Shown piece by piece: positions 16,926 through 25,983 of a stretch of DNA of 57,820 bases. Location: the NCBI RefSeq assembly GCF_000307265.1, contig NZ_DF158900.1, positions 10,887 through 68,706 of the forward strand. The letters run 5' to 3'. Position 1 is the stretch's first letter, and each line of letters begins with the position of its first letter. The notes beneath the pieces are model-generated. The model did not search any database, was not told the origin of the DNA, and saw nothing but the letters and a program-made list of their open reading frames with translations. The DNA is from Oscillibacter ruminantium GH1. Lineage in GTDB: Bacteria > Bacillota > Clostridia > Oscillospirales > Oscillospiraceae. Made by a program: the position numbers and the translations under genes.

Positions 16926-19900
16926 GTGAGTTTTTTAATTCGTCAGAATCACAGGCTGTGGCGGGATATTCTCGCGATGGTACTGATCGTAGCGATGTTT
17001 TTGGGTATGACAGCGCCTGCTTTGGCGCTGGAGAGTGGAGAAGAAGGGGCGAGTTCCTCCGGCACGGCGGTTGCCGTCTCTGAAATTACAGAGACGGGAG
17101 CTAAGTTAACGATTACGAATAGCGGCGAAACTACCGGATATCCGGTAGCTTTTTATCTGGTGAAGGGTGCGGATGAAGCAGCGCCTACGGCAGAGGAGCT
17201 GAAGACCGGGGGAACAGGAACACAGGATAACGCCTTTACCACGGGTGGTGTGGCCACCACAGCAGTAAGCGTTTCTGAACTGACTGCAGGGACGGCGTAC
17301 ATCGCCTATGCAGTGGTTTATTATGCCGCAACAGAGAAATTCAGTAATGTAGCCAGTGCAGCGTTTACCACAGAAGCGCCACCGGCGTCCGGCGCAGCGG
17401 TTGCCGTCTCTGAAATTACAGAGACGGGAGCTAAGTTAACGATTACGAATAGCGACGAAACCTCCGGATATCCGGTAGCTTTTTATCTGGTGAAGGGCGC
17501 GAATGAAGCAGCGCCTACGGCGGAGGAAGTAAAGGCCGGGGGCCAAATGACACAGGACGGTGCCTTTACGAGTGGCACATCCACAAGCACCCATGTAAAT
17601 ATCTCTGAGTTGGCCGCAAAGACCAGCTACATTGCTTATGTTGTGATTTTTTACGGAGAAACCCAGACACTCGGTGATGTGGCCCGCTGCGCGTTTACCA
17701 CGCTGGATGCAGAGGGTGGCGGCGTTGGTCCCGGGGGCGATGTCATGTCTCTGAACTATCGAAATGGCGGAGGGAAGCTAATTACCGTCCAATATGAGGA
17801 CGTTTCCAAGGCTGCCAGCGCTATGAACGGGATTGCAGAGGACAGCACTGACATAAAGCTGACCCTCCTGCGGGACGTTGCCATTGACCGTGAGCTTCCG
17901 GATTGGGGCAGCGCCATGGAAATCAGACGCACCTGCACGCTGGATCTGGCGGGACATACCCTGCGTATCCGCTCTAAGGCGACAACATACAACACTTACG
18001 GAATCTATGTGGAGGGAAATTTGACCTTTACTCTGGAGGACTCTTCTGACGCAAAAACCGGTACAATCGACGTGGTAAATGATGGGACCGCGATTCAGGT
18101 TGGTTCAGGGCGCTATCCTCTCCCGGAAGGGGCGGAGTGCGACGTCAACTTTGTGATGAAGGGCGGAACCGTACGAAGCACGGATGTCCAGACGGGCAGG
18201 TCGGGATACGTGCTTGGTTTCGCGCAGTTTGCGGAGGTTACCATAGAAGACGGCGCCCTATACGGAGGGGTATCCGCCCTGGGAAGGTTTGTGATGAAGG
18301 GCGGACTCATCGAAGCGCCCAGTCCTATCGGTGTGGTTATTGTGGCCGGTGGTGTCCCGTTTTTGATGACAGGCGGGGAAATTCGCAATACTGACACCCT
18401 TACCGCGCTCACAGACAAGGTTTGCGCGGTGTCTTATGATGGAGGCGGTACGCCGCTTGCAGAAGGAGAAGTGGGCGTTCATATTTCCGGCGGCACCTTA
18501 TCCACCACCTCGGGACCGGCGTTATACTTGAGCCATAGCTGGAATAGCACACAAATCATAAAAATAGACGGAACAGCAAAACTGGTGTCGCAAAAGGGTC
18601 CGGCAATCGGGGTTGAGAGTTGGGGTGTGCCCAAGGAGTTTCAGGTTACCGTAGGCGCTGGGGCAAGCCTTGCCGGTGTCAATGCGGTTATGGTAAATCT
18701 GAAGGAGCAAGCGGCGAAGGAGTTCGTCAAAATCAAGATTGAAGATGGCGCGTATTGCAAATATCCGGAAAATTCGATCCCAGTCGCGCCGAACAGCACC
18801 TACGTTACCTATCCGGAGGGAATGGTGCAGGGCGTGACCCCTCTTGCAGAGGGTACATACGCGGGCTATTATCCCCTTGCGAAAGCTGCTGATTTGAAGC
18901 AGATGATTGGGAATAAAGAATGGGGCTATCAATACCTGGATAATTTAAACACCGCAATCAGCGGTGCAAAAGAGATCTATACAGCAGGGAACGAAGCGGG
19001 CAAATACGACGATGAACTGTGGAGCGCCTTTGCTGCGGCTTACGAAAAGGCCTTGCCCATTCCGGAGAATCAAAACGCGAACCAAAATGAGATTGATTAT
19101 TTCACTCGCGCCTTAAATAAGGCGTCGATGGAAATGACCGCGCAGGCAGAGAGCGGCGTAGATGTGTCTCAATTGGCGGATGGCATTTATGAAGTCAATG
19201 TTGAGATGCGGATGTATGGCAGGACAGAGCTATCCATGGCAAACGGCGCAGTGAATTCCGTCGCCAAACTGGTAGTCAAGGATGGCAAGGGTCACCTGCG
19301 CGCGGATTTTAAGCCGATCATGCAGATGGGCTTCTGGGGTTCTTTGATGCAGTTCTGGACGTTCCATGGGAACACGCCCGAAGAAGCTCAAACGAACGTG
19401 ATCAGCCACTCAGGTGACGGGGCCTACATGACGGAAGCGGAATATTTGTCCTATCACAATGTGTCGCTTACCAACGGAACCATTACGCCCATTACCGGAG
19501 CGCCTGCGGAAGCGCCCTCTCTAAAGAATGAGATTCGGCCCGCGGCGATCCGCATTGCGCTCCCGTATATGGGAAGCGCCCGTGATTACAACAAAATCTA
19601 CTGCTATGTGGGCGTGGATATGATGCGCTCGGAAGATGGCGGAAGCGTGGGCGATCAGCCTGTCGTCATGTATATCAAGTACAGTACGCTGAAAGCGGTT
19701 GATGTGCAGGATACCCTGTCCCTCAGCGACAGCGCGGTAACACTGGCGAAGGGCGGAACACAAGGAATTGCCGCAAAAGTCATTGGGACTGAGGGCTGGT
19801 CCATTGCAGCGGAGAGCGATCAGGCCGGCGTTGCTGCGGCCAATATTCAAAATGGGACGATTACTGTGATAGCGGTGGAGCCCGGTACCGCGACGATTAC

Positions 19901-22115
19901 GGTTACAGCCACCAAAGCGGACAAATCCCCGCTGGTGAAGCACATCACCGTGACCGTTTCCGACAAGGCGAAGGTCGAAGTGCTGACCACCACGGATGGA
20001 GTTGCCGCTACCGCCACCGTTTCTGGAACTGCGCTGCTTACTGCAGGCGGCTCAGATAAAGTGGCCGTTGGTGAAGGGAATATCACGGTTGACGCAAAAT
20101 CCAATGCAAGCGGGACCGCGATTACCGACGCAGTGGTCAATATAGCGGCAGATACCTTGACGGCACTGGCCGGAGCGAACAAATCCGTGACCATCAAGAC
20201 GGATATGGGTGATGCACAGTTGAGTGTTGAGGCGCTTGCCCAAATTAAGGATGTCGGCGCTGTGACGCTCACGGTGAAAAAAGCTGCCACTACCGCAGTG
20301 AAAAAAACGGTGGCCTGCGTGGATGTTACCCTCAATAAGACAAGCGATAGCAGCCCGGTGGTATTCAACAAAGGAACCATGATGCTCAGTATTCCCACTG
20401 GAGATCTGACTGCCGGTACAATTGTTTATGCGTACTATATCAGCAATGACAAGATTGCTGAACGCACTACCACCTCTACGTCCGGTGGTATCTCAGTGTG
20501 GAGTACAAACCACTGCTCAACTTGGGCGCTCAGCACTCGATATCAGAAGACGGATGCCGAGGGTGCAGTTAATCCGGAGCTTCCTCAGGCCGGGATTACC
20601 AAAGGAACATGGTCCGTGCCAATTTACATCAAAAACATTTCTACCGGTGGAGCCTCCATGGCGAATGGCGCCGTGGCTGGGTATGCGCTGGCAAAGGTTG
20701 CAGACAACAACGTAACCTATACCCTGACCTTCCAGGGAATGAAACTCAAGGGGCTCTACGGCCATTTGTTGGATCTGTGGTACTACACAGATTATCCAAA
20801 GGATATGGCAAGAGCGGACTATACAGAGTATCAAGATAAGGATTTGAAGGGTAAAACAGCTACTTTTCCGCGTACTGCCACATTTACGGTTGACGGCGCT
20901 CCCAGCGACGCTGTATATATCCGCGTCAATGTGGACGCTATGAACGACCCCTCGATTGGTGCCGGACAACAGGACGCTATTCTGACTTTCCGCTGGAACG
21001 CCGCCGAGAAAGGAGGTAGCGCAGCGGATGCTGCCGTCGGCAAACTGAACAAGGGAGTGCCTCAGATCGTTCAGACGGGGGCTGTAGTGAAATCCGGCTC
21101 CAGCATCAGCCCTTCCAAGCTGTCCGACTATATCGGCAAGGGCGGCTTGACTGTGGAGAATGCGAGCGACGGAATTACTGCTGCGCTGGACGAGGCAGCG
21201 CTGAAAGCGATTTCCAAAGCAGCGGGGACTTCCAACGTGCAAATCGCGCTGGATAAGGCCAAGATATCCGACCTCTCGGTTGCGCAGAAAGCTGCTGTGG
21301 GTAATCGGCCGGTGTTCAAGCTGACAGTGACGGCAGGGAAGAACGTCATTGCTGATTTTGGTACCGGCAAGATCACCGTGACCCTGCCGTATACCTTGCA
21401 GACTGGCGAAAAGGCGCAAGGGCTGGTGGTTCGCAGAGTGGCCGATGATGGAAAGACAGAGAAATTCCCCAGCACCTATAAGACATCCAACAAAACCATC
21501 AGCTTTACCACGTCTCGTTTCTCAGTGTACATGATTGCTTATGACGAAAGCCAACTTTGGACCAATCCTTTTACGGATGTTAGGGAAAGCGACTGGTTCT
21601 ATGACGCGGTACACTATGTGGTGCAAAACAAACTGTTCGGCGGTACCAGTGGCACCACCTTCACGCCCAACGCCAATATGACGCGGGCGCAGTTGGTTGC
21701 GGTATTGTATCGGCTGGATGGACAGACAGAAGTGAAGGAAAGCAGTGGCTTCAGCGATGTAGTTGCCGGCGCGTACTATGAAAAGGCGGTGATCTGGGCC
21801 AAAACCAGCGGCATTGTGAGCGGCTATCCCGACGGCAGCTTTGGTGTGAGCGATGTTATTACCCGTGAGCAGCTGGCTGTGATTTTGCACCGCTATGCAG
21901 CTTACAAAAAGTATGATGTCGCGGTCCGCGCCGATCTGAAGGGCTACATGGATCTTGAACACGTTGGAAACTATGCTGGCGATGCCATGCAATGGGCAGT
22001 GGGCAGTGGGATCATCAGCGGCACCAGCGCTGCAACGCTGACGCCAAAGGGAACAGCAACCCGCGCTCAGGCAGCGGTTATCCTCCAGCGCTTTGCAGAA
22101 AAGTTCGGGAAGTAA
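16926..22115 (+). CDS. Giant NEAT and SLH cell-surface protein (1729 aa)
   Basis: Secreted surface protein. A signal peptide of about 35 residues ends at ALALE. Two near-identical 110-residue FnIII-like repeats (about 43-260) come next. A parallel beta-helix-like region rich in short strands follows (about 290-640). The first NEAT-like domain (about 752-920) opens with DGIYEVNVEMRM and has ELSMANGAV. Ig-like Big domains follow (about 925-1210). The second NEAT-like domain (about 1225-1362) has GASMANGAV and ends in VYIRVNVDAMND, like the V-x-V-x-V-D-x-M strand of haem-binding NEATs. A ZU5-like domain leads into three SLH repeats (about 1546-1729) that would bind pyruvylated wall polymer. The start is GTG 16926, with AAGGAG seven bases before it. 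A likely job is to present haem-capturing domains at the S-layer. Confidence 0.85.
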   Translation: MSFLIRQNHRLWRDILAMVLIVAMFLGMTAPALALESGEEGASSSGTAVAVSEITETGAKLTITNSGETTGYPVAFYLVKGADEAAPTAEELKTGGTGTQDNAFTTGGVATTAVSVSELTAGTAYIAYAVVYYAATEKFSNVASAAFTTEAPPASGAAVAVSEITETGAKLTITNSDETSGYPVAFYLVKGANEAAPTAEEVKAGGQMTQDGAFTSGTSTSTHVNISELAAKTSYIAYVVIFYGETQTLGDVARCAFTTLDAEGGGVGPGGDVMSLNYRNGGGKLITVQYEDVSKAASAMNGIAEDSTDIKLTLLRDVAIDRELPDWGSAMEIRRTCTLDLAGHTLRIRSKATTYNTYGIYVEGNLTFTLEDSSDAKTGTIDVVNDGTAIQVGSGRYPLPEGAECDVNFVMKGGTVRSTDVQTGRSGYVLGFAQFAEVTIEDGALYGGVSALGRFVMKGGLIEAPSPIGVVIVAGGVPFLMTGGEIRNTDTLTALTDKVCAVSYDGGGTPLAEGEVGVHISGGTLSTTSGPALYLSHSWNSTQIIKIDGTAKLVSQKGPAIGVESWGVPKEFQVTVGAGASLAGVNAVMVNLKEQAAKEFVKIKIEDGAYCKYPENSIPVAPNSTYVTYPEGMVQGVTPLAEGTYAGYYPLAKAADLKQMIGNKEWGYQYLDNLNTAISGAKEIYTAGNEAGKYDDELWSAFAAAYEKALPIPENQNANQNEIDYFTRALNKASMEMTAQAESGVDVSQLADGIYEVNVEMRMYGRTELSMANGAVNSVAKLVVKDGKGHLRADFKPIMQMGFWGSLMQFWTFHGNTPEEAQTNVISHSGDGAYMTEAEYLSYHNVSLTNGTITPITGAPAEAPSLKNEIRPAAIRIALPYMGSARDYNKIYCYVGVDMMRSEDGGSVGDQPVVMYIKYSTLKAVDVQDTLSLSDSAVTLAKGGTQGIAAKVIGTEGWSIAAESDQAGVAAANIQNGTITVIAVEPGTATITVTATKADKSPLVKHITVTVSDKAKVEVLTTTDGVAATATVSGTALLTAGGSDKVAVGEGNITVDAKSNASGTAITDAVVNIAADTLTALAGANKSVTIKTDMGDAQLSVEALAQIKDVGAVTLTVKKAATTAVKKTVACVDVTLNKTSDSSPVVFNKGTMMLSIPTGDLTAGTIVYAYYISNDKIAERTTTSTSGGISVWSTNHCSTWALSTRYQKTDAEGAVNPELPQAGITKGTWSVPIYIKNISTGGASMANGAVAGYALAKVADNNVTYTLTFQGMKLKGLYGHLLDLWYYTDYPKDMARADYTEYQDKDLKGKTATFPRTATFTVDGAPSDAVYIRVNVDAMNDPSIGAGQQDAILTFRWNAAEKGGSAADAAVGKLNKGVPQIVQTGAVVKSGSSISPSKLSDYIGKGGLTVENASDGITAALDEAALKAISKAAGTSNVQIALDKAKISDLSVAQKAAVGNRPVFKLTVTAGKNVIADFGTGKITVTLPYTLQTGEKAQGLVVRRVADDGKTEKFPSTYKTSNKTISFTTSRFSVYMIAYDESQLWTNPFTDVRESDWFYDAVHYVVQNKLFGGTSGTTFTPNANMTRAQLVAVLYRLDGQTEVKESSGFSDVVAGAYYEKAVIWAKTSGIVSGYPDGSFGVSDVITREQLAVILHRYAAYKKYDVAVRADLKGYMDLEHVGNYAGDAMQWAVGSGIISGTSAATLTPKGTATRAQAAVILQRFAEKFGK
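17069..17528 (+). repeat. Tandem 330-bp repeat within the giant NEAT-SLH gene
   Basis: Bases 17069-17198 and 17399-17528 are almost identical, offset by exactly 330 bases (110 codons). They encode the start of each FnIII-like repeat. The high DNA identity points to a recent duplication, and copy number may vary between strains. Confidence 0.85.
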
Positions 22116-22152
22116 ATTATCAAACCTTCAAGCATTGTAGGGAATCGGCCGA

Positions 22153-22180
22153 GAGCTGTCCTAAATACCGGGACAGCTTT
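22153..22180 (+). terminator. Hairpin terminator after the giant gene
   Basis: AGCTGTCC and GGGACAGCT pair, followed by TTTTGG. A second stem (CGATTGA/TCAATCG, 22212-22247) lies in the leader of the next gene. Confidence 0.6.
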
Positions 22181-22301
22181 TGGCGGATTTTGTGAAATCC
22201 ACCGCAGACCGGCGATTGAGCCCACGACCTCGGTGCTGGGTTCAATCGTGGTTTGTATGGGACACCCCACGTTGATAAATGAATATCAGGAGGAACCGGT
22301 T

Positions 22302-23816
22302 ATGATGAAAACCTTAAAAAAAGCAATCTCAGCCTTGCTGTCCTGTGCTTTGCTATGCGGTTTGGCCGCTGTCCCAGCCCAAGCGGTGGAGAGTAGCCGG
22401 CTTGTAAAAATTGACCTGTGGAACGCTGTTTCAAATCAGGCGTCTATGGGCAATGTGGCAACGGATCATAATGGACAGGCGCTGTACAACCCGGCGGCGA
22501 ATACCCTGCAGATCGCTACCAACTCCGTCAGCGTCAGTGGGTATCAGTCCGCTATTGTGGCAGCCCAATATGATACCACCGGGAAGGGAAATTTTGTGGA
22601 CGTAAAGGTGCTATCAACCAATACGGTGGATACGGGAACGAAATACGATGACACAAACCATACGGTGACTTATCTCTCCAGCTTTGAAATCACGCTGCCA
22701 AGCTATCTTACCAAAACCGGGGTGGAGTTCATCCCGGTTAAAATGAGCGTACCCTATACGCCTATGGATGTTGTGGTGGGCACCGGATATCTGGACGCCC
22801 GGCTGCGTATCGACTGGAATCGGACTGCGTCCACCAACTTAGCACAGATTGTACCGAATAATACGATGTCCAGCGGCAGTATCGCCAATGTGGTGCTCCG
22901 GGATAGCAGCACCGGAATTACCCTGAACGCCGACACCTCCAAGGTGCGGGAGAATACACGCTTTTCCGCATCTCGTGCTGCCTCCGGCAGCAAATATCAG
23001 CTGGCTCAGACAGCGCTTGCCGGGGTAACCTCTGATTTTTTCCTGTTTGAGTTGAAGCTCGTTGATGGCGCTGCGGAGGTGAATCCTTACGGTGCGGTGG
23101 AGGTCATTTTTCCCTATTCCGGGAATGTGTCTATGTATCGCATCAATGCCGATGGCAGCAAGACCGTTTTGCGGGGAACTGCGGGAGATAACGGGTACAC
23201 CATTATGACGACCAAGCTGGGGCTTTTTGCCGTCTCTGGCGGCACAGCCATAAATACGGAATCTTTTCCAGAGGGAACCTCTTTCAGCGATGTGCCCGAC
23301 ACTTACTGGGCGAAGAACTACATCAACCAAGCGGTATCCGCAGGATTGTTCAAGGGAACCAGTGCCACTACCTTTTCACCGGATGGAAAAATGACCAACG
23401 CCATGGTGATCGTGGTTTTGCACCGCATGGCCGGTGCTCCTGCCGTGACTGTGCCGGCGAGTCTTGACAACGTTCCCAAAGGTGCGTGGTATGAGACTGC
23501 CGCGGCTTGGGGCTATGAAAATGGTGTCATTGGCGGATACAAGACGTTTGATCCGACTGCCCATGTCACCCGCGAAGAACTGGCGACCATGATCTACCGC
23601 ACGCACAGTCTGGGCAGCGTGCCTGTGGCGGGCGCGGATATCTCCGGATTTACGGATGTCGGTCAGGTTTCCCCATGGGCCAAGGATGCAGTCGCCTGGG
23701 CCAACGCTGTTGGTGTGGTGGGCGGTACCGGCACCACCACTTTGTCCCCTGCCAGTCATGCAACCCGGGCGCAGGTGGCGGCGATGCTGTGCCGATATTT
23801 GAATGACGTGAAATAA
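22302..23816 (+). CDS. NEAT-like and SLH surface protein (504 aa)
   Basis: Secreted protein starting at ATG 22302 (AGGAGG eight bases upstream). It has a signal peptide (MMKTLKKAISALLSCALLCGLAAVPAQA) of about 28 residues. The N-terminal 30-190 region begins with LVKIDLWNAVSNQASMGN and shows the NEAT strand order with a variant lip SMGN in place of SMAN; its later strands end in LDARLRIDWN. A linker domain (about 190-340) with strands ending SKTVLRGTAG resembles a ZU5-like autoprocessing or adhesin module. Three SLH repeats fill about 345-504 (FSDVPDTYWAKNYINQAV and so on). It is co-directional with the giant NEAT-SLH gene. The variant lip leaves haem binding uncertain; it may instead receive haem from, or scaffold, the other NEAT proteins. 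Confidence 0.8.
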   Translation: MMKTLKKAISALLSCALLCGLAAVPAQAVESSRLVKIDLWNAVSNQASMGNVATDHNGQALYNPAANTLQIATNSVSVSGYQSAIVAAQYDTTGKGNFVDVKVLSTNTVDTGTKYDDTNHTVTYLSSFEITLPSYLTKTGVEFIPVKMSVPYTPMDVVVGTGYLDARLRIDWNRTASTNLAQIVPNNTMSSGSIANVVLRDSSTGITLNADTSKVRENTRFSASRAASGSKYQLAQTALAGVTSDFFLFELKLVDGAAEVNPYGAVEVIFPYSGNVSMYRINADGSKTVLRGTAGDNGYTIMTTKLGLFAVSGGTAINTESFPEGTSFSDVPDTYWAKNYINQAVSAGLFKGTSATTFSPDGKMTNAMVIVVLHRMAGAPAVTVPASLDNVPKGAWYETAAAWGYENGVIGGYKTFDPTAHVTREELATMIYRTHSLGSVPVAGADISGFTDVGQVSPWAKDAVAWANAVGVVGGTGTTTLSPASHATRAQVAAMLCRYLNDVK

Positions 23817-23819
23817 CGC

Positions 23820-24023
23820 CATTCAACCGCAAAATACAGTAGTTTCCACGGATACAGGTACAGTGTGCAAAATGGATACCTCTTGCTGTTCGCGATGCTG
23901 GGGGAGCGCAAGGAGAGCATCTTGGCGTCAGGGGCAGCGGGGCTGGTGAAAACAGACCTATACAGTCTTTGCAAGAACTGTGGTTTTACGAAGATGTACG
24001 GTTTCCATAAACCGTTCCAATAG
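23820..24023 (+). pseudogene. C-terminal gene fragment, possibly acetyltransferase
   Basis: An open stretch of 67 codons ends at TAG 24021-24023, with no ribosome site and no early Met. The end reads VKTDLYSLCKNCGFTKMYG, which recalls the closing LYxKxGF motif of GNAT acetyltransferases. It is probably the tail of a gene whose front was deleted when the NEAT and ABC genes were rearranged. Low certainty. Confidence 0.35.
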
Positions 24024-24058
24024 AAACAGAAAGCTTTGAGCGGAAAGGGTACAATAAA

Positions 24059-25297
24059 ATGAAGCGCAAACAGATAGGTATTTGGGCTGTCTGTATGGCA
24101 GTTTTGGGAAGCCTGTTGGCAGTTCCGGCCATGGCGGTAGATACCGGTGTTTATACTGGTGCTGTGATCACCAGCTATTATACCATGATGGATCTGGTAG
24201 CTTACGGTGGCACAGCCTTAGGGGGGATTCTCACAGGTCGGGCTTTTTTGCTAGGCCAAGTGGCAATGGGGCAGGCAGTGGCAATGATTCTGCTTTCCAG
24301 TGAGTTTTTCCTCGCCATGCGGGCGCTGGGCAGCTTATTTCATGTAGCCATGAATGGTATGAGTGCCGCTGACCGGATGTTCCGTCTATTTGACCTCCCG
24401 GAAATGGAGGATGGAACACAGCGTGTAGAAGCAGGCGGTATCACAGTCCGGGATGTAAGTTTCTCCTATGACGGAAAAAAGGAGACTCTCTCCAGCATCA
24501 ACTTAAGCATTCCACAGGGCAGCTTCGTCTCACTATGCGGGGTATCTGGCTGCGGTAAATCGACCCTTTCCGCGCTGATCTCCGGAATGCGTCCCGGGTA
24601 TGAGGGCAGCATTATGATCGGCAGCGTAGAGTTACGGAACGCTGCGGGTGAAAGTATACGAGAACTGATTACAGTGGTTTCAAGCAACAGCTATCTGTTT
24701 GGCGGAAGTGTCTATCAGACGCTGAGGGAGGGAAAGGCTGATGCCACGGACGAAGAGTTAAAGGATGTTCTTCGCCGGGTCAATCTATTGGATTTTGTCA
24801 ACGGGCAGGGCGGGCTTTCTATGAAGCTTTCGGAACGTGCGGTCAATCTCTCTGGCGGCCAGCGGCAGCGTCTGGCAATGGCTCGTGCACTGCTGAAGGA
24901 CAGCCCTATCTATATCTTTGATGAGGCTACCTCCAATATTGATGTAGAAAGCGAAGAAGCTATTATGGGTGTGATTCACTCACTGAAGGGAAGTCATACG
25001 ATTTTGTTTATCTCCCATCGGCTTGCCAACGCGGTGGAGTCCGATTATATTGCCTTTTTGCAGCAGGGGGTGCTGGCCGAGCAGGGGACACATGCAGAAC
25101 TCATGCAGAAACGTGGCGCCTACTTTCACCTGTTTGAGGCCCAAGAGAAGCTGATGCATTTAGGGAAAGAGGGTGAAACGCTAGGCTCCCGCTGTTCCAT
25201 AAGTAACCGAAGAATGTGCGGTTGCTGGTTTATGTTTAACTTTGTGCCGAAAAGCCTTCTTTGCCAGCGCCGCAAAGAGGTCATTCAAAAGCTATAG
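24059..25297 (+). CDS. Chimera: secreted-protein signal peptide fused to a truncated ABC exporter
   Basis: 412 residues. Residues 1-28 are a classical signal peptide ending AVPAMA, then VDTGVYTGAVITSYY, like the mature start of a secreted protein. From about residue 43 (MMDLVAYGG) the sequence is the last two membrane segments of an ABC exporter (to about 110), followed by an intact nucleotide-binding domain: Walker A GVSGCGKST (about 160), Q-loop region VVSSNSYLFGG, signature NLSGGQRQRLA (about 264), Walker B IYIFDEATS, H-loop ISHR. The first four transmembrane helices (about 200 residues) are missing, so transport is unlikely. The last about 40 residues (after LGKEGE) also look foreign. An in-frame deletion joining two neighbouring genes explains it. 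The parent exporter resembles the CydDC-like half-transporters found beside haem genes. Confidence 0.75.
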   Translation: MKRKQIGIWAVCMAVLGSLLAVPAMAVDTGVYTGAVITSYYTMMDLVAYGGTALGGILTGRAFLLGQVAMGQAVAMILLSSEFFLAMRALGSLFHVAMNGMSAADRMFRLFDLPEMEDGTQRVEAGGITVRDVSFSYDGKKETLSSINLSIPQGSFVSLCGVSGCGKSTLSALISGMRPGYEGSIMIGSVELRNAAGESIRELITVVSSNSYLFGGSVYQTLREGKADATDEELKDVLRRVNLLDFVNGQGGLSMKLSERAVNLSGGQRQRLAMARALLKDSPIYIFDEATSNIDVESEEAIMGVIHSLKGSHTILFISHRLANAVESDYIAFLQQGVLAEQGTHAELMQKRGAYFHLFEAQEKLMHLGKEGETLGSRCSISNRRMCGCWFMFNFVPKSLLCQRRKEVIQKL

Positions 25298-25398
25298 AGA
25301 GAATTTCCCACGTAGTTCCGGCAACAATATTGATATTAGGGTTGCCTCTGGCTTCATCATAGATGTAGCCACAGATGCTTTTTTGGGGATTATATTTT
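25281..25398 (-). pseudogene. Truncated rubredoxin remnant
   Basis: On the minus strand, SICGYIYDEARGNPNINIVAG is followed by TTWEIL and then an early stop at 25281-25283. This is the first half of a rubredoxin; the second Cys knuckle is missing and no start codon is in frame. Fe binding is not possible. Confidence 0.55.
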
Positions 25399-25890
25399 CT
25401 GCGAGTTCTTGAATACCTACGGCACTGTTACTAGAAAAGGAGCCTATTTTATTGAACAGCCCTTGGTTATAAATTTTGAAAATTGTTCACTGTGTCTTGG
25501 TTTCTGCGATGTGCCATGGAGCATTGCAGATTGTTCATGTAATCGATTTAATGCTTCCATATTGAATTCCTTCTTTCAGCTTGGATTGCGCCGCTCCTGT
25601 GTATTTTAGAACAACCGCCCCAATTAGTCTGTAGCCCGTTTCTCCATAACCGGCATCATAGTAAAGGCCGCCATACCATCGCGATACCGCGCAGATGTAT
25701 TTTGAACAGGAAATTTATAGGTAAATGTAGTAGTTCCATTGCAGCCATTGACTCTGGTTGTACGCCGCCGCTTAGTGGTTCATACATATATTTCGATATA
25801 GTGGCAGGATATTCAAAGTACGATTAACCTTCATGTTCAAAAAATGATTGGATTGCATCACAGGAATTCTTAAAGTACACACGGACAAGC
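25399..25890. other. Debris between the haem locus and the giant GLUG-SLH gene
   Basis: No intact gene. On the minus strand, a 38-codon frame starts near 25560 (MEALNRLHEQSAMLHG, with an AAGGA-like site), and another open stretch of about 50 codons (ending near 25627) contains TTTFTYKFPVQNTSARYRDG; neither is recognised. They look like pieces of older genes. Confidence 0.4.
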
Positions 25891-25929
25891 GCAAGGCCCG
25901 GATTCTCGAAAGAGAATCCGGGCCTTGCG
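25891..25929 (-). terminator. Very strong hairpin after the giant GLUG-SLH gene
   Basis: GCAAGGCCCGGATTCTC and GAGAATCCGGGCCTTGC form a 17-bp perfect stem with a four-base loop. There is no long T run, but the position just past the stop codon of the minus-strand gene suits termination or mRNA 3-prime protection. Confidence 0.6.
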
Positions 25930-25983
25930 TGCTGTGTAGGGTGGCTGCTGAGGGGCGGCGAAGCCGCCGCGACGTTTGCTTGG

